Source: Clusia tigrina (taxonomy: Eukaryota; Arthropoda; Insecta; Diptera; Clusiidae). Taken from it: 64,000 bases of DNA. Position numbers and translations under genes: made by a program. The stretch's first letter is position 1, and each line of letters starts with the position of its first letter. Location of the stretch: the NCBI GenBank assembly GCA_920105625.2, contig OV050030.1, positions 149,183,488-149,247,487 of the forward strand, given 5' to 3'. Positions 1 to 10,852 of the stretch are shown here, in pieces. Under the pieces are notes generated by a model. The model ran no database searches. It had not been told where the DNA came from and saw only the letters and a list, made by a program, of their open reading frames with translations.

Positions 1-1380
1 ACAAATTCCACCCAAGAGGAATGCAGTGCGATACCACCAGTCGACGAGGAAAGAATGGAAGTCCCACTACCAATCCATGACGAGGTTCGAGTTGCTATCC
101 AGCGACTCAAAAACAACAAGCAGCGGGTGCTTTCGGCGTGCCAGCCGAATTGCTTAAAGCCGCCGGCGATGAATTATAAGGTCCTGTCGAGCATACTGTG
201 TGAAAGATTGAAGCCGCATACAAACAGACTGATTGGGCCTTATCCACCATAGAGCAGATTTTCACACTACGCCAAATCCTGGAACAGACCCACGAAAATC
301 AAATCGACACCCATCATATCTTTGTTGATAATAAAGCTGCGTTCGATAGCCCGATGCGGAATTGCCTGTACACAACAATGTCTGAGTTTGGCATACCTGC
401 AAAGTCTGAGTTTGGTAAGACTCTGCAGGATGACGTTGAGCAAAATTAGCAGCTTCGTCAAGGTAGGGAACATTCCGAAACATTAATACTGAACGAGGTT
501 ACGACGACCCGTTATCCTGCGATCTCTTCAATAACAAGCATCTCAATGGCACCATTTTCTACAAAGGTATCCAGCTCCTTGAGTATGCTGATGATATCGT
601 ATATATGATATATTATCGGTCGGACCAAGAGAGATGTTACTGTTGCTTTCAATGCTATTCGAAAGGAATCAGCAAACGTGGGCTTGTCGGTAAACGAGGG
701 CAAAACGAAGTATTTCTTGTATGCAAACAGTTGAGCTCGGCGTCTAGGCTCTAATATTTCAGCGGGCAACTACAACTTTGAAGTAGTCAAGGAATTACCT
801 TGGCACCGCCAATAATGGTGTGGAGATAAAGCGAAGAATAGCAATTGCAATAGGTGCTACTAAGGGCTCAGTAAGCAATTTTGATTGCAGAACCCTCTCT
901 CGACCGACGAAGCTAACACTCTACAAGAAGTTCATTCTCCCTCTGCTTTATGGTGATGAGGCATGGGTGGTATCGCCAACAGATCCAGCCGAGGTGTTCA
1001 AGAGGAAGGTTCTTTGCAAAATATGTGCTCCTGTTCGAGTTGCCGATGACTATTGCATTCTAATGAACCGCGGCCTGTATAAGCTCTACGCCGACATTGA
1101 CGTATTTCTGCGTTTAAACATTCAGCGATAACGCTGGCTGGGTCATGTCCACCGTATGGATGAAGAAGCTCCGGCGGAAAAGGTATTCGAAAGTGAGAGC
1201 CGAAGGTCGACGACGAAGAGGGAAACAGTACATCCGGTGAGTAGACCAAGCTGAGGAAGCCCTAACCACAATGGGTGTGGCTAATTGGATAGGCCGCGCG
1301 CGAAGCAGAGGTGCCTGGCAAGGGGTGTTCAAGTCGGCCGTAACCCGACCACGGGTTGAAATGCACACCTAAGAAGAAGC
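1..1380 (+). pseudogene. RTE-like LINE reverse transcriptase, 3' part (copy 1)
   Basis: Broken reverse transcriptase and C-terminus of a non-LTR element. Readable pieces in order are IHDEVRVAIQRLKNNK (about 79-126), VLSSILCERLKPHTNRLIGP (about 181-240), a palm box LEYADDIVYM (about 575-610), a thumb-like region around 820-1130, and the C-terminal RWLGHVHRMDEEAPAEK (about 1131-1180). The style is that of the LINEs often mis-annotated in insects as craniofacial development protein 2-like, which I place in the RTE group; clade is inference. Many frameshifts and stops, plus a deletion of RT fingers after LKNNK. The endonuclease half would lie left of base 1, as it does in copy 2 (41520 onward). 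Confidence 0.8.
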
Positions 1381-1384
1381 AGAA

Positions 1385-1705
1385 AGAGGATACTCTTACG
1401 TGCCGCCAAATGGTTCACTCCCATATAAGCTGAAGACTGCTGGATTGCCTTGATGTGAACATTATTAAAGAAACTTCAATATCTAGAATAGTATCGTATA
1501 GTATTTCGGTTGTCTTCCCAATGAGATAGGCATGCTGTGCACTGGATAGATTAAACTTTTCCAGATAATTGCATAAGTAGGTTTCTAAAAGCCATTTAAA
1601 CGTTTTCAGTACGAAGGATGTTAGGATGATCTGCCTGAAATCAGTCCTTCGTACATTCGTGTCTTCTCTGACTCATCGTTGGTATAAAATTAACCCTTAG
1701 CTGCC
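1385..1705 (-). pseudogene. LOA-type LINE RT fingers fragment (copy 1)
   Basis: Read leftward, this gives RVNFIPTMSQRRHECTKD, then after a frameshift KTFKWLLETYLCNYLEKF and QHAYLIGKTTEILYD. That is the order and spacing of the RT motifs R-V-x-F-I-P-K, F-R-P-I, K-T-x-E and Q-H-A-Y-x-x-G-x-S-T-E in I/LOA/R1-type LINEs. The piece sits 3' of the element's C-terminus at 1744-2205, so it is out of order for a single element. It is probably a separate fragment or a rearranged part of the LOA copy to its right. Confidence 0.6.
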
Positions 1706-1743
1706 TCTAGCTAGCGGGAATATGGTTTACTTTCAAACATGAT

Positions 1744-2205
1744 TTAAATATATTCCCTACTCGTAGTATTACCGCATATGCACCTGTATCTATACTTGTT
1801 ATGAAGTGACATCCTTAATAAACGTTCTTTACATCTAGAAAGTGCCGGATATGTACAGGAGAGATGATGTATTCTCTCCAGTTCCATCTCGTTCTTGCAA
1901 CTGCGACATAAACCATACCCAAAAATTCCCATTCTCTTGCAAAATTTCTTATTAGATAATGTCCTGTTAGGGCTCCTATTATATTCATAGTTTATAGTCT
2001 ATTGAATCTAATGACATTGTTGGATACACGTAGATTTAGCTTTGGCAATGTTTGCTTGCCGATTTCGCAGTTAGTGCCATAGTTTCACCGTTGGTTGGTA
2101 AAGTTAATCGGCGTTTCCGTTATTAGAAGTTTACAGGTTGCTAGAGCTATACCCATATGCCTCCTAACATTTGGCATACAACTGTCTTGCTGTTCGCTGG
2201 TATAT
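1744..2205 (-). pseudogene. LOA-type LINE ORF2 C-terminus (copy 1)
   Basis: Minus-strand translation gives a degenerate tail with LRVSNNVIRFNRL, IIGALTGHYLIRNFA and then GLCRSCKNEMELERIHHL followed by CTYPALSRCKERLL. This is the cysteine/histidine-rich end of I/LOA/R1 LINE ORF2 proteins, consensus GHCLxGRHA...CRSCxxEEExE...H..C.CPAL. The RNase H domain that should precede it lies at 7260-7095, on the far side of the BEL element, so BEL split this LINE. Several frame changes are needed. Confidence 0.75.
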
Positions 2206-2223
2206 CCTTACCTGGTACTCAGT

Positions 2224-2473
2224 ATGGCATGCTGCGGAGAGAATTTCTCGCACCATATCCCTCCGAATTGTGAGTAGATGGCGCGGGCAAATGTTCGTGC
2301 CGGTCGACAGCTTTCTTTAATATCTACCATCGGTCGGCCCTGTCAAGTGCTTACGTGCGATTTCTCGCCAGTTGACTCGGCCACTACTCATTGAACCAGC
2401 GAGGGAGCCGCATCATAACCACATATTTCAAGTTTAAAGCAAAAAGAAAAGTGACAAAAATTATAATTCATTG
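2224..2473 (+). repeat. Left terminal (LTR-like) block of BEL, copy 1
   Basis: The sequence from TATGGCATGCTGCGGAGAG to GACAAAAATTATAATT recurs at 6883-7050 in the same orientation. This left copy carries about 75 extra bases near 2328-2403. The pair flanks the BEL coding region, as expected for LTRs. I could not place the exact TG...CA termini or a tRNA primer site. Confidence 0.6.
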
Positions 2474-2900
2474 AAAACCTCGTAATTGTAGTTACATACA
2501 TATGGAAAATAGTTTGTGTGAATAATGACAAGTGAACGGTCCAATACAGAAGACACACGAACAGTGGCACATAACTACAACTATCATTTTCTCTTTGCAA
2601 ACTTAATTCACTTGCGTTCGCGCTAGCTGTGTCAGCATAATTTGTGTAACTATATGAGCAGTTGTTTGTACGACTTAAATTACACGAACAACTACATACA
2701 GTTACTGTTCATTTATTCGCTCTCTTTCTGCCAATTTGCAGAGCTGGGTCAACCGACTGTTCGATGGGGCTATCTGCGATTAACCCGGGTGTGGGAAATC
2801 TTTTGTTTGCTCTGTAGGTTTTTATGTTCAAGGGCGCACAGCATCAAAACACGCGGTTGCGATCAACTCATTAAGTCGGTTGGTCATCGATCTGAAGTAG

Positions 2901-3200
2901 GCGTGTGCGGAGTGGGTGCAGGTGTCTTACCAACAAACCACTCGACAGCAACTCTCCTCATTTCTCTGAGTGGTCGTTCAATACGCTTCTTTGCGGTGGT
3001 GTGTAGGTGTCTTGTCACCAAACCACCCTACAGCGGTTTCATTACCTTTCTCGATCAAGTAATTCGGGAGTCTGCAGTACGCGTGTGCACAGTGGTTGCA
3101 GGTGTCTTACCACCAGACCACTCGACAGCAACTCTGCTAACGCCTTTGAGTGATCGTGCAATATATTTATTTACGGTGGTGTGTAGGTGTCTTGTCACCT
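2901..3200 (+). repeat. 180-bp tandem repeat before BEL gag (copy 1)
   Basis: A unit starting at 2901 (GCGTGTGCGGAGTGG) recurs at 3081 (GCGTGTGCACAGTGG) with an exact 180-base period. Each unit holds two degenerate half-units around AGGTGTCTT, CGACAGC and a CACC box (near 2921 and 3006). The period is a multiple of three, so a 186-codon open frame (2642-3202) runs through with a 60-residue repeat. I regard this frame as fortuitous in a leader or LTR region, not as a protein. Confidence 0.8.
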
Positions 3201-3653
3201 GACCACATTAGAACGAATCAGCGAACGACTATCGATCTCAACACTAGAGTGGAGAATTTCAGCGGCTGACGGTATTACGACCTTGCCATCAACCCAGAAT
3301 CGAATATCCAACTCCATTTCTCTGATTTCCTTGAACCTAGACTCAATTGTCATAAATCATTGAGCTTCGATTCAGAACCACAAATTGTTGCAATGCTTAT
3401 CCGATTCGTGCACGCGGAAGCGGCTCGTACCACTTTCGTAAGTGATGTCGAAAGTCGTCGATTGGAATGAAAGACAGTCACTCCGCTACACGATGCTATC
3501 GGAGAGGTCGACTCTCTGTGGGGTTTCGTCAAAAACATCCAGGCGAAGGCGATGATTGAAGCAATCGGCAACAAAGATGGTGTTGCACTGCGGGAGCATC
3601 TCCGGCAGCATCTCCTCCAACACCTATCGGCGGGGTAAGATTAATATGATGAA

Positions 3654-4510
3654 ATGGCTTTCGTGCCTTCAGAGTGCGGCATCATCTTTGGGGCAATCTT
3701 TCTCGGCCGAATGCACCGCGCTCTCCCCGTATTCAAACCCACCAAGCGAGTGAAACAAGGGAGGTATGTATTATTTATGTATTATTTGCCTGCTCACCTC
3801 AAACCTATCTGCCCTAAATTTCAGGAAGCCAGTGTCCCAACCAGGTGGCGTTTGGTACGAAAGCACGGCCTGTGTATGAATTGTTTGACTATCTCGCATA
3901 GAGCGGCAAATTGCCCCAGTACTGACTTATGCTTCTGTCGGGAGCGTCACCATACCATGCTTCACATCCCAACGTGTACTGATACGTCAAGCCAACCACC
4001 ACATGTTCAAGTTCATACGACGCCAGTTATGCGCGCGGCATATAAGGCGGGACCCAGTCAAAGTCAACTTTGTGGTCGACAGCCAAACCGATTGCAGCTC
4101 GGTACCGCCATGAATAACCTTAAAATGCGGGGCGTCACTTCTATGGCCTAGGCTCTGATAGATTCGGGATCTGAGGGGTCTTTCATTTCAGATCGCCTCC
4201 ATGAGCGCCTTAAGCTGCCCGCGTGCACAATACATGCTGAGGTGTCTGGGGTGAAGATTGAAGTGACTCCAACCTTTACAAAAGTCTGCAAGTTGGCCAT
4301 CGGATCGCAGTACGACGTGAATGTGCGGCTTCTGGTGTCAGCCAAGGTACTGCCTACCCAGAACGGAGAATTGCCACCTCTTCAACTCAATAAGTGCGAA
4401 CACAAACAGCTGGGTAACATCTAGTTGACTGACCCGGGCATTATTAATTCATCACAGGTCAATGTCTTATTGGGTGGGTCTGCGTACTCACTGATCTTGC
4501 TTGGTGGGTT
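3654..4510 (+). pseudogene. BEL gag zinc knuckle and aspartic protease (copy 1)
   Basis: The open frame 3654-4151 carries VPTRWRLVRKHGLCMNCL, then ISHRAANC and CFCRERHHTMLHIP. This is the Cys/His array of BEL/Pao Gag (CxxCLxxxHxxxxC...CxxxHHxxLH). After a stop at 4149 the same frame continues with ALIDSGSEGSFIS, the retropepsin active-site loop with D-S-G, then a broken protease tail ending near VNVLLGGSAYSLILLGGLK (about 4458-4516), matching the ID-x-LLG-x-D-x-Y-x-x-x-L motif after BEL protease. The active-site aspartate is kept, but stops and frame changes make it non-functional. It directly precedes the RT fragment. Confidence 0.8.
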
Positions 4511-4878
4511 AAAATAGAATGGTGTGTGGTCCCAAATTCCGCAAGAGACAATATTCGGCTGGGATCTTACGGGTCCTCTACTCTTCAACTAAAGTTCATC
4601 CTTCGCCACAAAATGCAATTTTCGAAAACCGTCTCCTACGACAGCCGTCGCAATCGAAATGGGGACATTGCAAAGACTTTCACGAGACGACAGCTCTCCC
4701 AAACTCATGCAGCAGGCGTAGATTCGTCGGGATGCCTTGGAACGTTACCGAACCACTCAATCGAATCAAATAGATTTCTTCTATGCCATACCAATAGCTT
4801 CGGTTCAACACGTTGCAATGAAGCAATATAAGTTCAATAAATCATGGCTGGGTAAACACCCAGAAAACAATCAACTAT

Positions 4879-6053
4879 ATGCCAAGGGAATACATGAAAC
4901 ACAACCACATGTCCGAAGTTTCGCCTCCGTCCGTATCCCCGGTGCCTCACTACTACCTACCGCACCACGCGGTATACAAGCCAGAGAGCACCTCCACCAA
5001 GATCCGGGTGTTCAACGGGTCGCAACCGACCACGAACACCATCAGTTTGAATGATTTGTTGCCAGTGTGGCAATCAGACCTTACCCGACTCATCGTTCAG
5101 TGGCGGATGTTCAGGTACATCCTCAACGGAGATATACAAAAATTGTACCGTCAAATCTTGGTGGACCCTACCCAGACAGCGTACCAACTCATTCTTTTTC
5201 GAGAAAACCCAGCCGCTCCCACAGAGGATTTCAAGCTAAGAACGGTCACCTTTGAATTGTGCTCCTTATCTCACGATAAAGACACTCTTACAACTGACAG
5301 ATGGCATGTAATACAATGCACTTGGGATGCGCTGCGCAATGTAATGTACATCGAGGCCCCATTGATTGGCACCCATTATGTCTCCTCTGCAACCCGAGGG
5401 CAGAACCAACCGATGGGTTTCCCTGGACCGACAGGGAACTCGCTGAACAAATGGGCTGCCAGCTGTGAGCCCATTTTTTCCGAACTATCGTCTTCACACA
5501 TGAGGAGTCTTGTACCCCTAGTACCGTAGGTTCTCGATGCGGCCAGTATTGTGATATATTTTCTTTACGTTTGAGAACCATTCTAGAAATTTCTAGACAC
5601 ACCAACCGAAAGGTGTTGTATATTGCTGCGCAACTTTTCGACTCTTCAGAAGCCACCAACCAGATCTTAATTCAACAAATCTGGTGGGAGGAAATCTGTT
5701 GGGACGACCAACTGAATCCCGCTACTCTAGTTAGATGGGAAGATTTCTATTTTCAATAGCAGGCGATCTCCCAAATACGCGTGCCACGCTGGGTCAGATT
5801 AGCATCTGATAATCACACTGAATGTCAGGCTGTGTTACAAACAAAACAATACCTTAGCAGACTAATGGGGATTGGCAAAATTCGAGGATTTATTCTCAAT
5901 CCCTGCACCCAGCCTATCGTTAGACTTTACCTTCGTCCCCCAACTGTGTCGCCTATGAGACGAGTAAATAAAACAGGAGATGGGTACCAATACCACTCTC
6001 AGCTACAATTAAGGCTACTAATGCGTAACTGGGAAGATTTTTGTTCTATTTCA
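4879..6053 (+). pseudogene. BEL reverse transcriptase and A17-type connection (copy 1)
   Basis: Fragments in order: SLNDLLPVWQSDLTRLIVQW, ILNGDIQKLYRQILVDP and LILFRENPAAP, which are the fingers of BEL RT (A-D-I-x-K-M-Y-R-Q-I, R-I-L-W-R-E). The YVDD palm is absent: the sequence jumps to RTILEISRHTNRKVL, QQIWWEEICWDDQLNP and IRVPRWVRLASDNHTE (5571-5830), the connection domain usually after RT in Pao polyproteins. Copy 1 also lost a few bases near 5255, where copy 2 still reads TFGVNCAP. Integrase is missing. Confidence 0.75.
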
Positions 6054-6810
6054 ACTTTCTGATGGGGGCCCGACTCACTGATCTACGTAAACCTGAGGAG
6101 ACCGCGTTTCCATCCACCTGGAAGGTTTGGTGGGCAACGTCAAAGCAAGCGAAGCCGTGTGATCTGATGAGAATCACGCCAGCTGTTGCCAGACTTGTTG
6201 GGAATTTTCGCAACGTGAAGATGATGTTTGACCCAGGAATCCGAACATGGACTATCACCAATGGAGTAATAACGCTGGAGGACGAACCCCTTCCTCTCTG
6301 GGGTGTAGCGTCATTACGATTGGATTCTTGTTGACAACCCCGTATATTTTTTCTTTCCTTCATTCTCATAATCTATCCTGTTACTTCACCACCTAATTTT
6401 TCGTTTTCTTCTCATCCTGATCATTCATCACTCCGACTAACCGAGAAACTAAACACAAAGATACAGCCTCCACTGCACAGCTTGTGCTGCTTTAGGTAAT
6501 CCAGTATCCAATTGACCACCCGGAACCATCACCTCCAAAACTGCCGAAGGCAACCACTCGTCAGGTACAACCCCACCGCACTAAACACACGTTGTGCTAG
6601 ATGTGCCGCAACGAAGGCCATCGAATGGAAGGTGTATTTCTTGCTCTCCACCCCCGAACACGGGGGATCAGGTAGTCACCTCGGGGTGAAGCTCTTTACC
6701 CTGCTGCGTCAGCAGCCCCCATGCGCCATCTGCAGAGGATAATGGGATTCGGGCGCGTCCACGGGGCCTCTATTTGTCATACTTCAAGGGGGGGGGGGGG
6801 CATGTTCACG
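6054..6810. other. 757-base block specific to duplication copy 1
   Basis: This block replaces 79 bases at 48881-48959 in copy 2; both junctions are sharp (after TTCTATTTCA and before CGTGAACCCC). It opens in frame with the BEL relic, and the 97-codon frame 6041-6334 (TDLRKPEETAF, GVITLEDEPLPLWG) matches no family I recognise. It ends with 13 consecutive Gs (6788-6800). It may be original BEL sequence deleted from copy 2, or an insertion in copy 1. Confidence 0.7.
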
Positions 6811-6882
6811 CCGTGAACCCCTATTCCCGATGGCTTCCACCCGCGTGCGAACTTGGCCATATTCTTCCTGTCAATTCGGATT

Positions 6883-7050
6883 ATGGCATGCTGCGGAGAG
6901 AATTTCCCGCACCAAGACCCTCCGAATTGTGCGTAGATGGCGCGGGCAAATGTTCGTGCCGGTCGACAGCCATCTTTAATATCTACCGTCGCATCATAAC
7001 CACATATTTCAAGTTTAAAGCAAAAAGAAAAGTGACAAAAATTATAATTG
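6883..7050 (+). repeat. Right terminal (LTR-like) block of BEL, copy 1
   Basis: Direct repeat of the left block at 2224-2473, lacking about 75 internal bases. It shares ATGGCATGCTGCGGAGAG at the start and AAGTGACAAAAATTATAATT at the end. Just right of it, from about 7095, a minus-strand LINE RNase H frame begins, marking the element's right limit. Confidence 0.6.
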
Positions 7051-7094
7051 ATATTTATAAAAAATATAGTGTTAATTTAAAGGAAAAAGGTAAT

Positions 7095-8760
7095 TTTTAA
7101 TTTGGTGCTGCGTAGACACAATGTTTCATGAATAGCGGTTATTTCCGCTTGAAAAATACTGTAGTTACTGATTAGTTTGAAGGACTCACTGATTGTGGGG
7201 GTTTTGGAATAGTTCCCAGATGCTACTCCGGTATTAAGTTTTGATCCATCTATACCTTTATGGTATCAGGTGATGGATCAATCATTAGACTCAAAAACAT
7301 CGTTTCTTCCGAAATACCTTGACTTTTTCCCTTAGGCTTAATTGGTTCTAGATGAGGGATTTTATGTTTCCTGGTATACAGAATGACTTGAGTCCTATCC
7401 GGATTTACTCTCAGACCACAATCTTATGCCCACTTTGAGAGAATATGTAGAGTATTTTGCAACAAATCTGTTAGACTGGATATGCATTTTCCGAAGACAG
7501 CAATAACAACATCATAAGCATAAAATAGCACTTTACATTCCACCGCTTCTAATCTTAACAGGAGATTGTTAACAACTGAGTTCCATAGTAGCGGTGAGAA
7601 GAGACCGCCTTACGGTGTACCCCTGCTACGGAGGACGAATTCTCCTAGATTCGTCTCAATGATTCTGCTATTCACCATTTTACAAATGAAGCCTACCAGG
7701 CCGTGTCCTCAGATAGAGAGTTTATTCTAACTTTACGACTATTCGATATATTTCTCTTCTCGTGCCCAGGGATATCTGAACAGCCTGGAAAATCCGTATC
7801 AAGTAGAAGCTCTAGAGTCCTTACTAGTTACAGTGAAGACGCAATCCACTTTCTATAGCAGCTCCCAGTTCTGATAACTTACTATTAATATCTTACGAAG
7901 TTTCTAAAACTCAGTTGCTCCATATACTTCTTCACCAAATTATTTCAAGGATTGCCTTTGAAAATTCTATCCTCCTTCTTATAGACCTTCAGAGCTTATT
8001 TATACCCTTTCCAATTATCTTCCAGACGTCTATACTTCGCTTCGTTGAAAGTTCTTCTACTCTTTTCTCGAAGCTTGCTTAGACCTTCCGACCTCCGCAG
8101 AGTTTTGGGCTTCTCCATCAGTTTCTTTATCGGTAACAAATCAAACTATCAGTAACAAAGCAAACCATTTTTTGTAGCCCTTCTATGCTTTCTGGTACAC
8201 TACACGGACAGACACTTAGAGTATTCCCAACTAGATCTACATATGTCTCCCACTGTGTTTTCCTGATATTTTTACCAGTCTAATGATTCGAAAGAGTTTT
8301 TTCTAATCTCAAACGAGATGTATATATGATCAGAGAAATAGTGTTCATCTAATGCGATCCAGAGGCAGCGTCTATTACTTCCTGCCTATTGCTTATGAGG
8401 AATGTAGGGTTAACACCCCTATTCAAGATCCCCAGGTTAGTTCCAAGCACCTAATCTAAATGGCATTCACCCTTCACATTATTGTCCATGCTGGCCCACA
8501 ACGTTTGATGGAAATTTACATGCACACCAATAATCAATTTAGCTCCAAGCATTTGGGAGAGCGCTACCAGATACTTAAAAACCGATATTGATAGCTCGTC
8601 ATGAACGTGGGCCAAGTAACATGTCGATATCCACATCTGCTCATCGCCTAACTTCAGACTGATGGTCATTTGATCGGCGTCGCTGTATTTAGAAAGCATA
8701 AAATCATTTATCCTGTTGTAAAGTAATTTGTGCAGGTTATAAAGTTGCGTAAATGAAACT
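7095..8760 (-). pseudogene. LOA-type LINE (LOA-B): endonuclease, RT, RNase H
   Basis: Read leftward. The endonuclease frame at 8699-8451 has ISLKLGDEQMWISTCYLAH and GAKLIIGVHVNFHQTLWAS, then NPTFLISNRQEVIDAA. RT is badly broken: GLFSPLLWNSVVNNLLLRL, then YAYDVVIAVFGK in place of the usual YADDxxI, and KHKIPHLEPIKPKG. RNase H begins DGSKLNTGVASGNYS and ends near SIFQAEITAI at about 7110. Order EN-RT-RNaseH fits LOA/I-type LINEs. RT fingers are missing. The C-terminus lies at 1744-2205 beyond the BEL insertion. Frameshifts and stops are throughout; the first palm aspartate is changed to tyrosine. Confidence 0.75.
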
Positions 8761-9009
8761 CGTGTTTCTTTGTTAGGGGCATGAAACGGGAAGATAGTTT
8801 ATTACTGTCACTTTATGTATTTATATGTACAGGGTTGCATTTATATTATGAGAAAATACATTTAGTATAAAATATTATATTCATTCAACACACTTCCGGA
8901 ATATTTTATATGGAAGCAAAAAAGGAAAAAAACAAAGAAACATTTGGTCGGCATTGACTTGTACTTCATTGTACTTAGAAAACTAAGGCTAACTACATAT
9001 GACCAAATG

Positions 9010-9958
9010 CCTCTGTTGTGTTCTAAATTATTCATCAAAAAATGTATGAACTTCGCTTTTAAGTCTAAATGTTTTGTACGCGCCGAAAAAGAATTGATGT
9101 TGTGTATATGGCCACAAACAACATTTCGCTTTCCGATCCAGTGTGATATATGCACTGATCCACTTCACTTCTGTGAAGTACGAAGCCCAGTAGCACGGAG
9201 TTGAGTTTCTCGTTTCAAACTAGACTTGATTGTTTTAAGCTATATAACGAATTATTTAGCTTACAAACTCTTCCAGAATTGCCATCGAATCCGGCTGGCT
9301 GCCTCATAAAAACTTATTCTTTCCACTCAGCATTTAAAAATGCGGTGGCAGCGTCCATTTGATATATTGCCATGTCGTATTTAACAGATAGAGCCAGGAG
9401 TAGTCGAAGCGAAGTGTATCGCATAACTTGTGCAAATGTTTCATCGTAATCGATACTATTCTTCTGGCTACACCCTTTCACAACTAGTCTTGCCTTATAT
9501 CGTTCTGCTACTCCATCAAAATTGATTTTGTTCTTGAATACCCATTTGAATTGAATGGCTTTCTTTCTTTGTGGTAAATCTGTAAGGTCCCATGTTTGGT
9601 TAGTCATATTTGACGCCATCTCTTCTTGCATAGCCTTCTTCCAAACATCAGCATTTTCGCAGGATAACGCTTCTTCAACTGTTTGAGGTTCTTCTAATAT
9701 GAAACTCATTACACAAAAATTATGCGAACTACGCAACTGATTGATTCGTTCAGATCTACGTATCTTTATATCCATTGAGTTTAAATCTTCTTCTGGAATA
9801 TATATATATATTGCTACTATCATCAATTGAGGTGCCATCGTTGATCGCGTGTGTACTGTCTTCATCTGCTGTCTTGTCCTTTTCTTTTTCTGAAGAATTT
9901 TGCGCGCCTTCTGATGGCAATTGTATATTTCCACATCGCCCCTCGGAATTGGCATCAC
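9010..9958 (-). pseudogene. Copia reverse transcriptase / RNase H
   Basis: The main frame (9958-9314) holds RRSERINQLRSSHN, EEPQTVEEALSCENADVWKK, MASNMTNQTWDLTDLP, IQFKWVFKNKINFDGVAERY and KARLVVKGCSQKNSIDYDET, ending MDAATAFLNAEWKE. After a stop the frame reads on as VFMRQPAGF and VCKLNNSLYSLKQSS, standard Copia RT. The catalytic YVDD segment is deleted: sequence jumps to RTKHLDLKAKFIHF, the R-T-K-H-I-D motif of Copia RNase H. Long for a relic but inactive. Confidence 0.85.
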
Positions 9959-10023
9959 ATTTAATGGACTGCTGCTGATTTTGTTAAAATCGGTTTTTCA
10001 TTTTCAATAAACACACACACGAC

Positions 10024-10852
10024 TTATGATGATTGACTTAGTATCAATGTTGAACAGTCTATATGCTTTTGTGGTAGCACTTTACACGACGAATATGCCA
10101 CAGATTTAGCTGCAAACTTGATTGTGAGCTTTTGCTTTGGTATGTGGGCAAAGGCTTTGCACCCAAATACTCGCAAATGCTTTAAATCAGGTTTGTTTTT
10201 TGACCAAGCTTCCTCTGGGCTCGTTGTATTCGACTTACGTGTGATTCGATTCAATACATATGCTGCCGTGTTCGTCGCTTATGCCCAAAACTGTTAATTT
10301 GACCAGAATCCAAAAGCATGCATTGAATTCGTTCCATGAGCATCCTATTCATACGCTCTGCGACGCCGTTTTGTTCAAGTGTATATGGTATTGTGGTTTG
10401 ATGTAAAATACCACATTCAACGAGGTATTTTCGAACTGACCGTTAACATACTCCTTCCCATTGTCATTGCGTAGAATTTTGATACTTTTGGAGCACTGTT
10501 TTTCAACAAATTTCTTATACTTTACGAATTCTGCATATACATCGGATTTTGATTTGATGGGAACTGCAAAAACTTTCCGCGTGTAATCATCGACGAATGT
10601 CAGTATATAGCGTGCACCAGAGTATGAGGCTATAGGAAATGGACCCATGACATCTGTATGTATGATGTCCAAGACACTTTGAGCTGAACTTTTGCTGTTA
10701 TTAAACGGCGATCTTGTATGCTTTCCTTTAACACATATGATGCAACTTGACTTGCCGGACAATTTAAAATTATATCCGTGTGCAATTTTTGTTGCGCTCA
10801 TCAGATCTGTGCTCATATGCCCGAGTCTTCTGTGCCACAACTCGTAGTTCAT
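10024..10852 (-). pseudogene. Copia integrase
   Basis: Starts with MNYELWHRRLGHMSTDLM and CIICVKGKHTRSPF, the HHCC zinc-binding module. The core has IIHTDVMGPFPIASYSGARY (first catalytic D), TFVDDYTRK and LRNDNGKEYVN (second D). The E-containing part is damaged near 10370, where the frame changes. A second frame (10254-10024) continues with SPEEAWSKNKPDLKHLRVFG and CKAFAHIPKQK, the usual post-core segment. Lies between pre-integrase and RT, as expected. Confidence 0.85.

Larger units (their letters stand above)
2206..7098 (+). mobile_element. BEL/Pao retrotransposon (copy 1), degenerate
   Basis: BEL/Pao element on the plus strand. It contains a gag zinc-knuckle region, an aspartic protease, part of the RT and the Pao peptidase-A17-type connection domain, in that order. 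It is bounded by two similar terminal blocks (about 2224-2473 and 6883-7050). Integrase was not found. Outer limits are inferred from where the interrupted minus-strand LOA reading frame stops (7095) and resumes (2205). All frames are broken and the element cannot be autonomous. Confidence 0.75.
1..7233 (+). repeat. Direct segmental duplication, copy 1
   Basis: This stretch matches 42823-49381 base for base at a constant offset of 42822 over most of its length, with only scattered substitutions. Homology stops at 7233 (49381 in the partner), and the left end lies beyond the window. One block differs: 6054-6810 here (757 bases) against 48881-48959 there (79 bases). The unit carries an RTE-like LINE tail, LOA fragments and a BEL element together, so the whole block was duplicated, not one transposon. 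An assembly artefact (uncollapsed haplotypes) is possible. Confidence 0.95.

Noticed and set aside
2901..3200. CRISPR-like direct repeats
   Set aside because: Two long 180-bp units without unique spacers in insect DNA; this is a tandem duplication.
2642..3202. 186-codon open frame with 60-residue repeat as a real protein
   Set aside because: The repeat is 180 bases, so the frame repeats automatically; the region sits in BEL leader sequence and matches no protein family.
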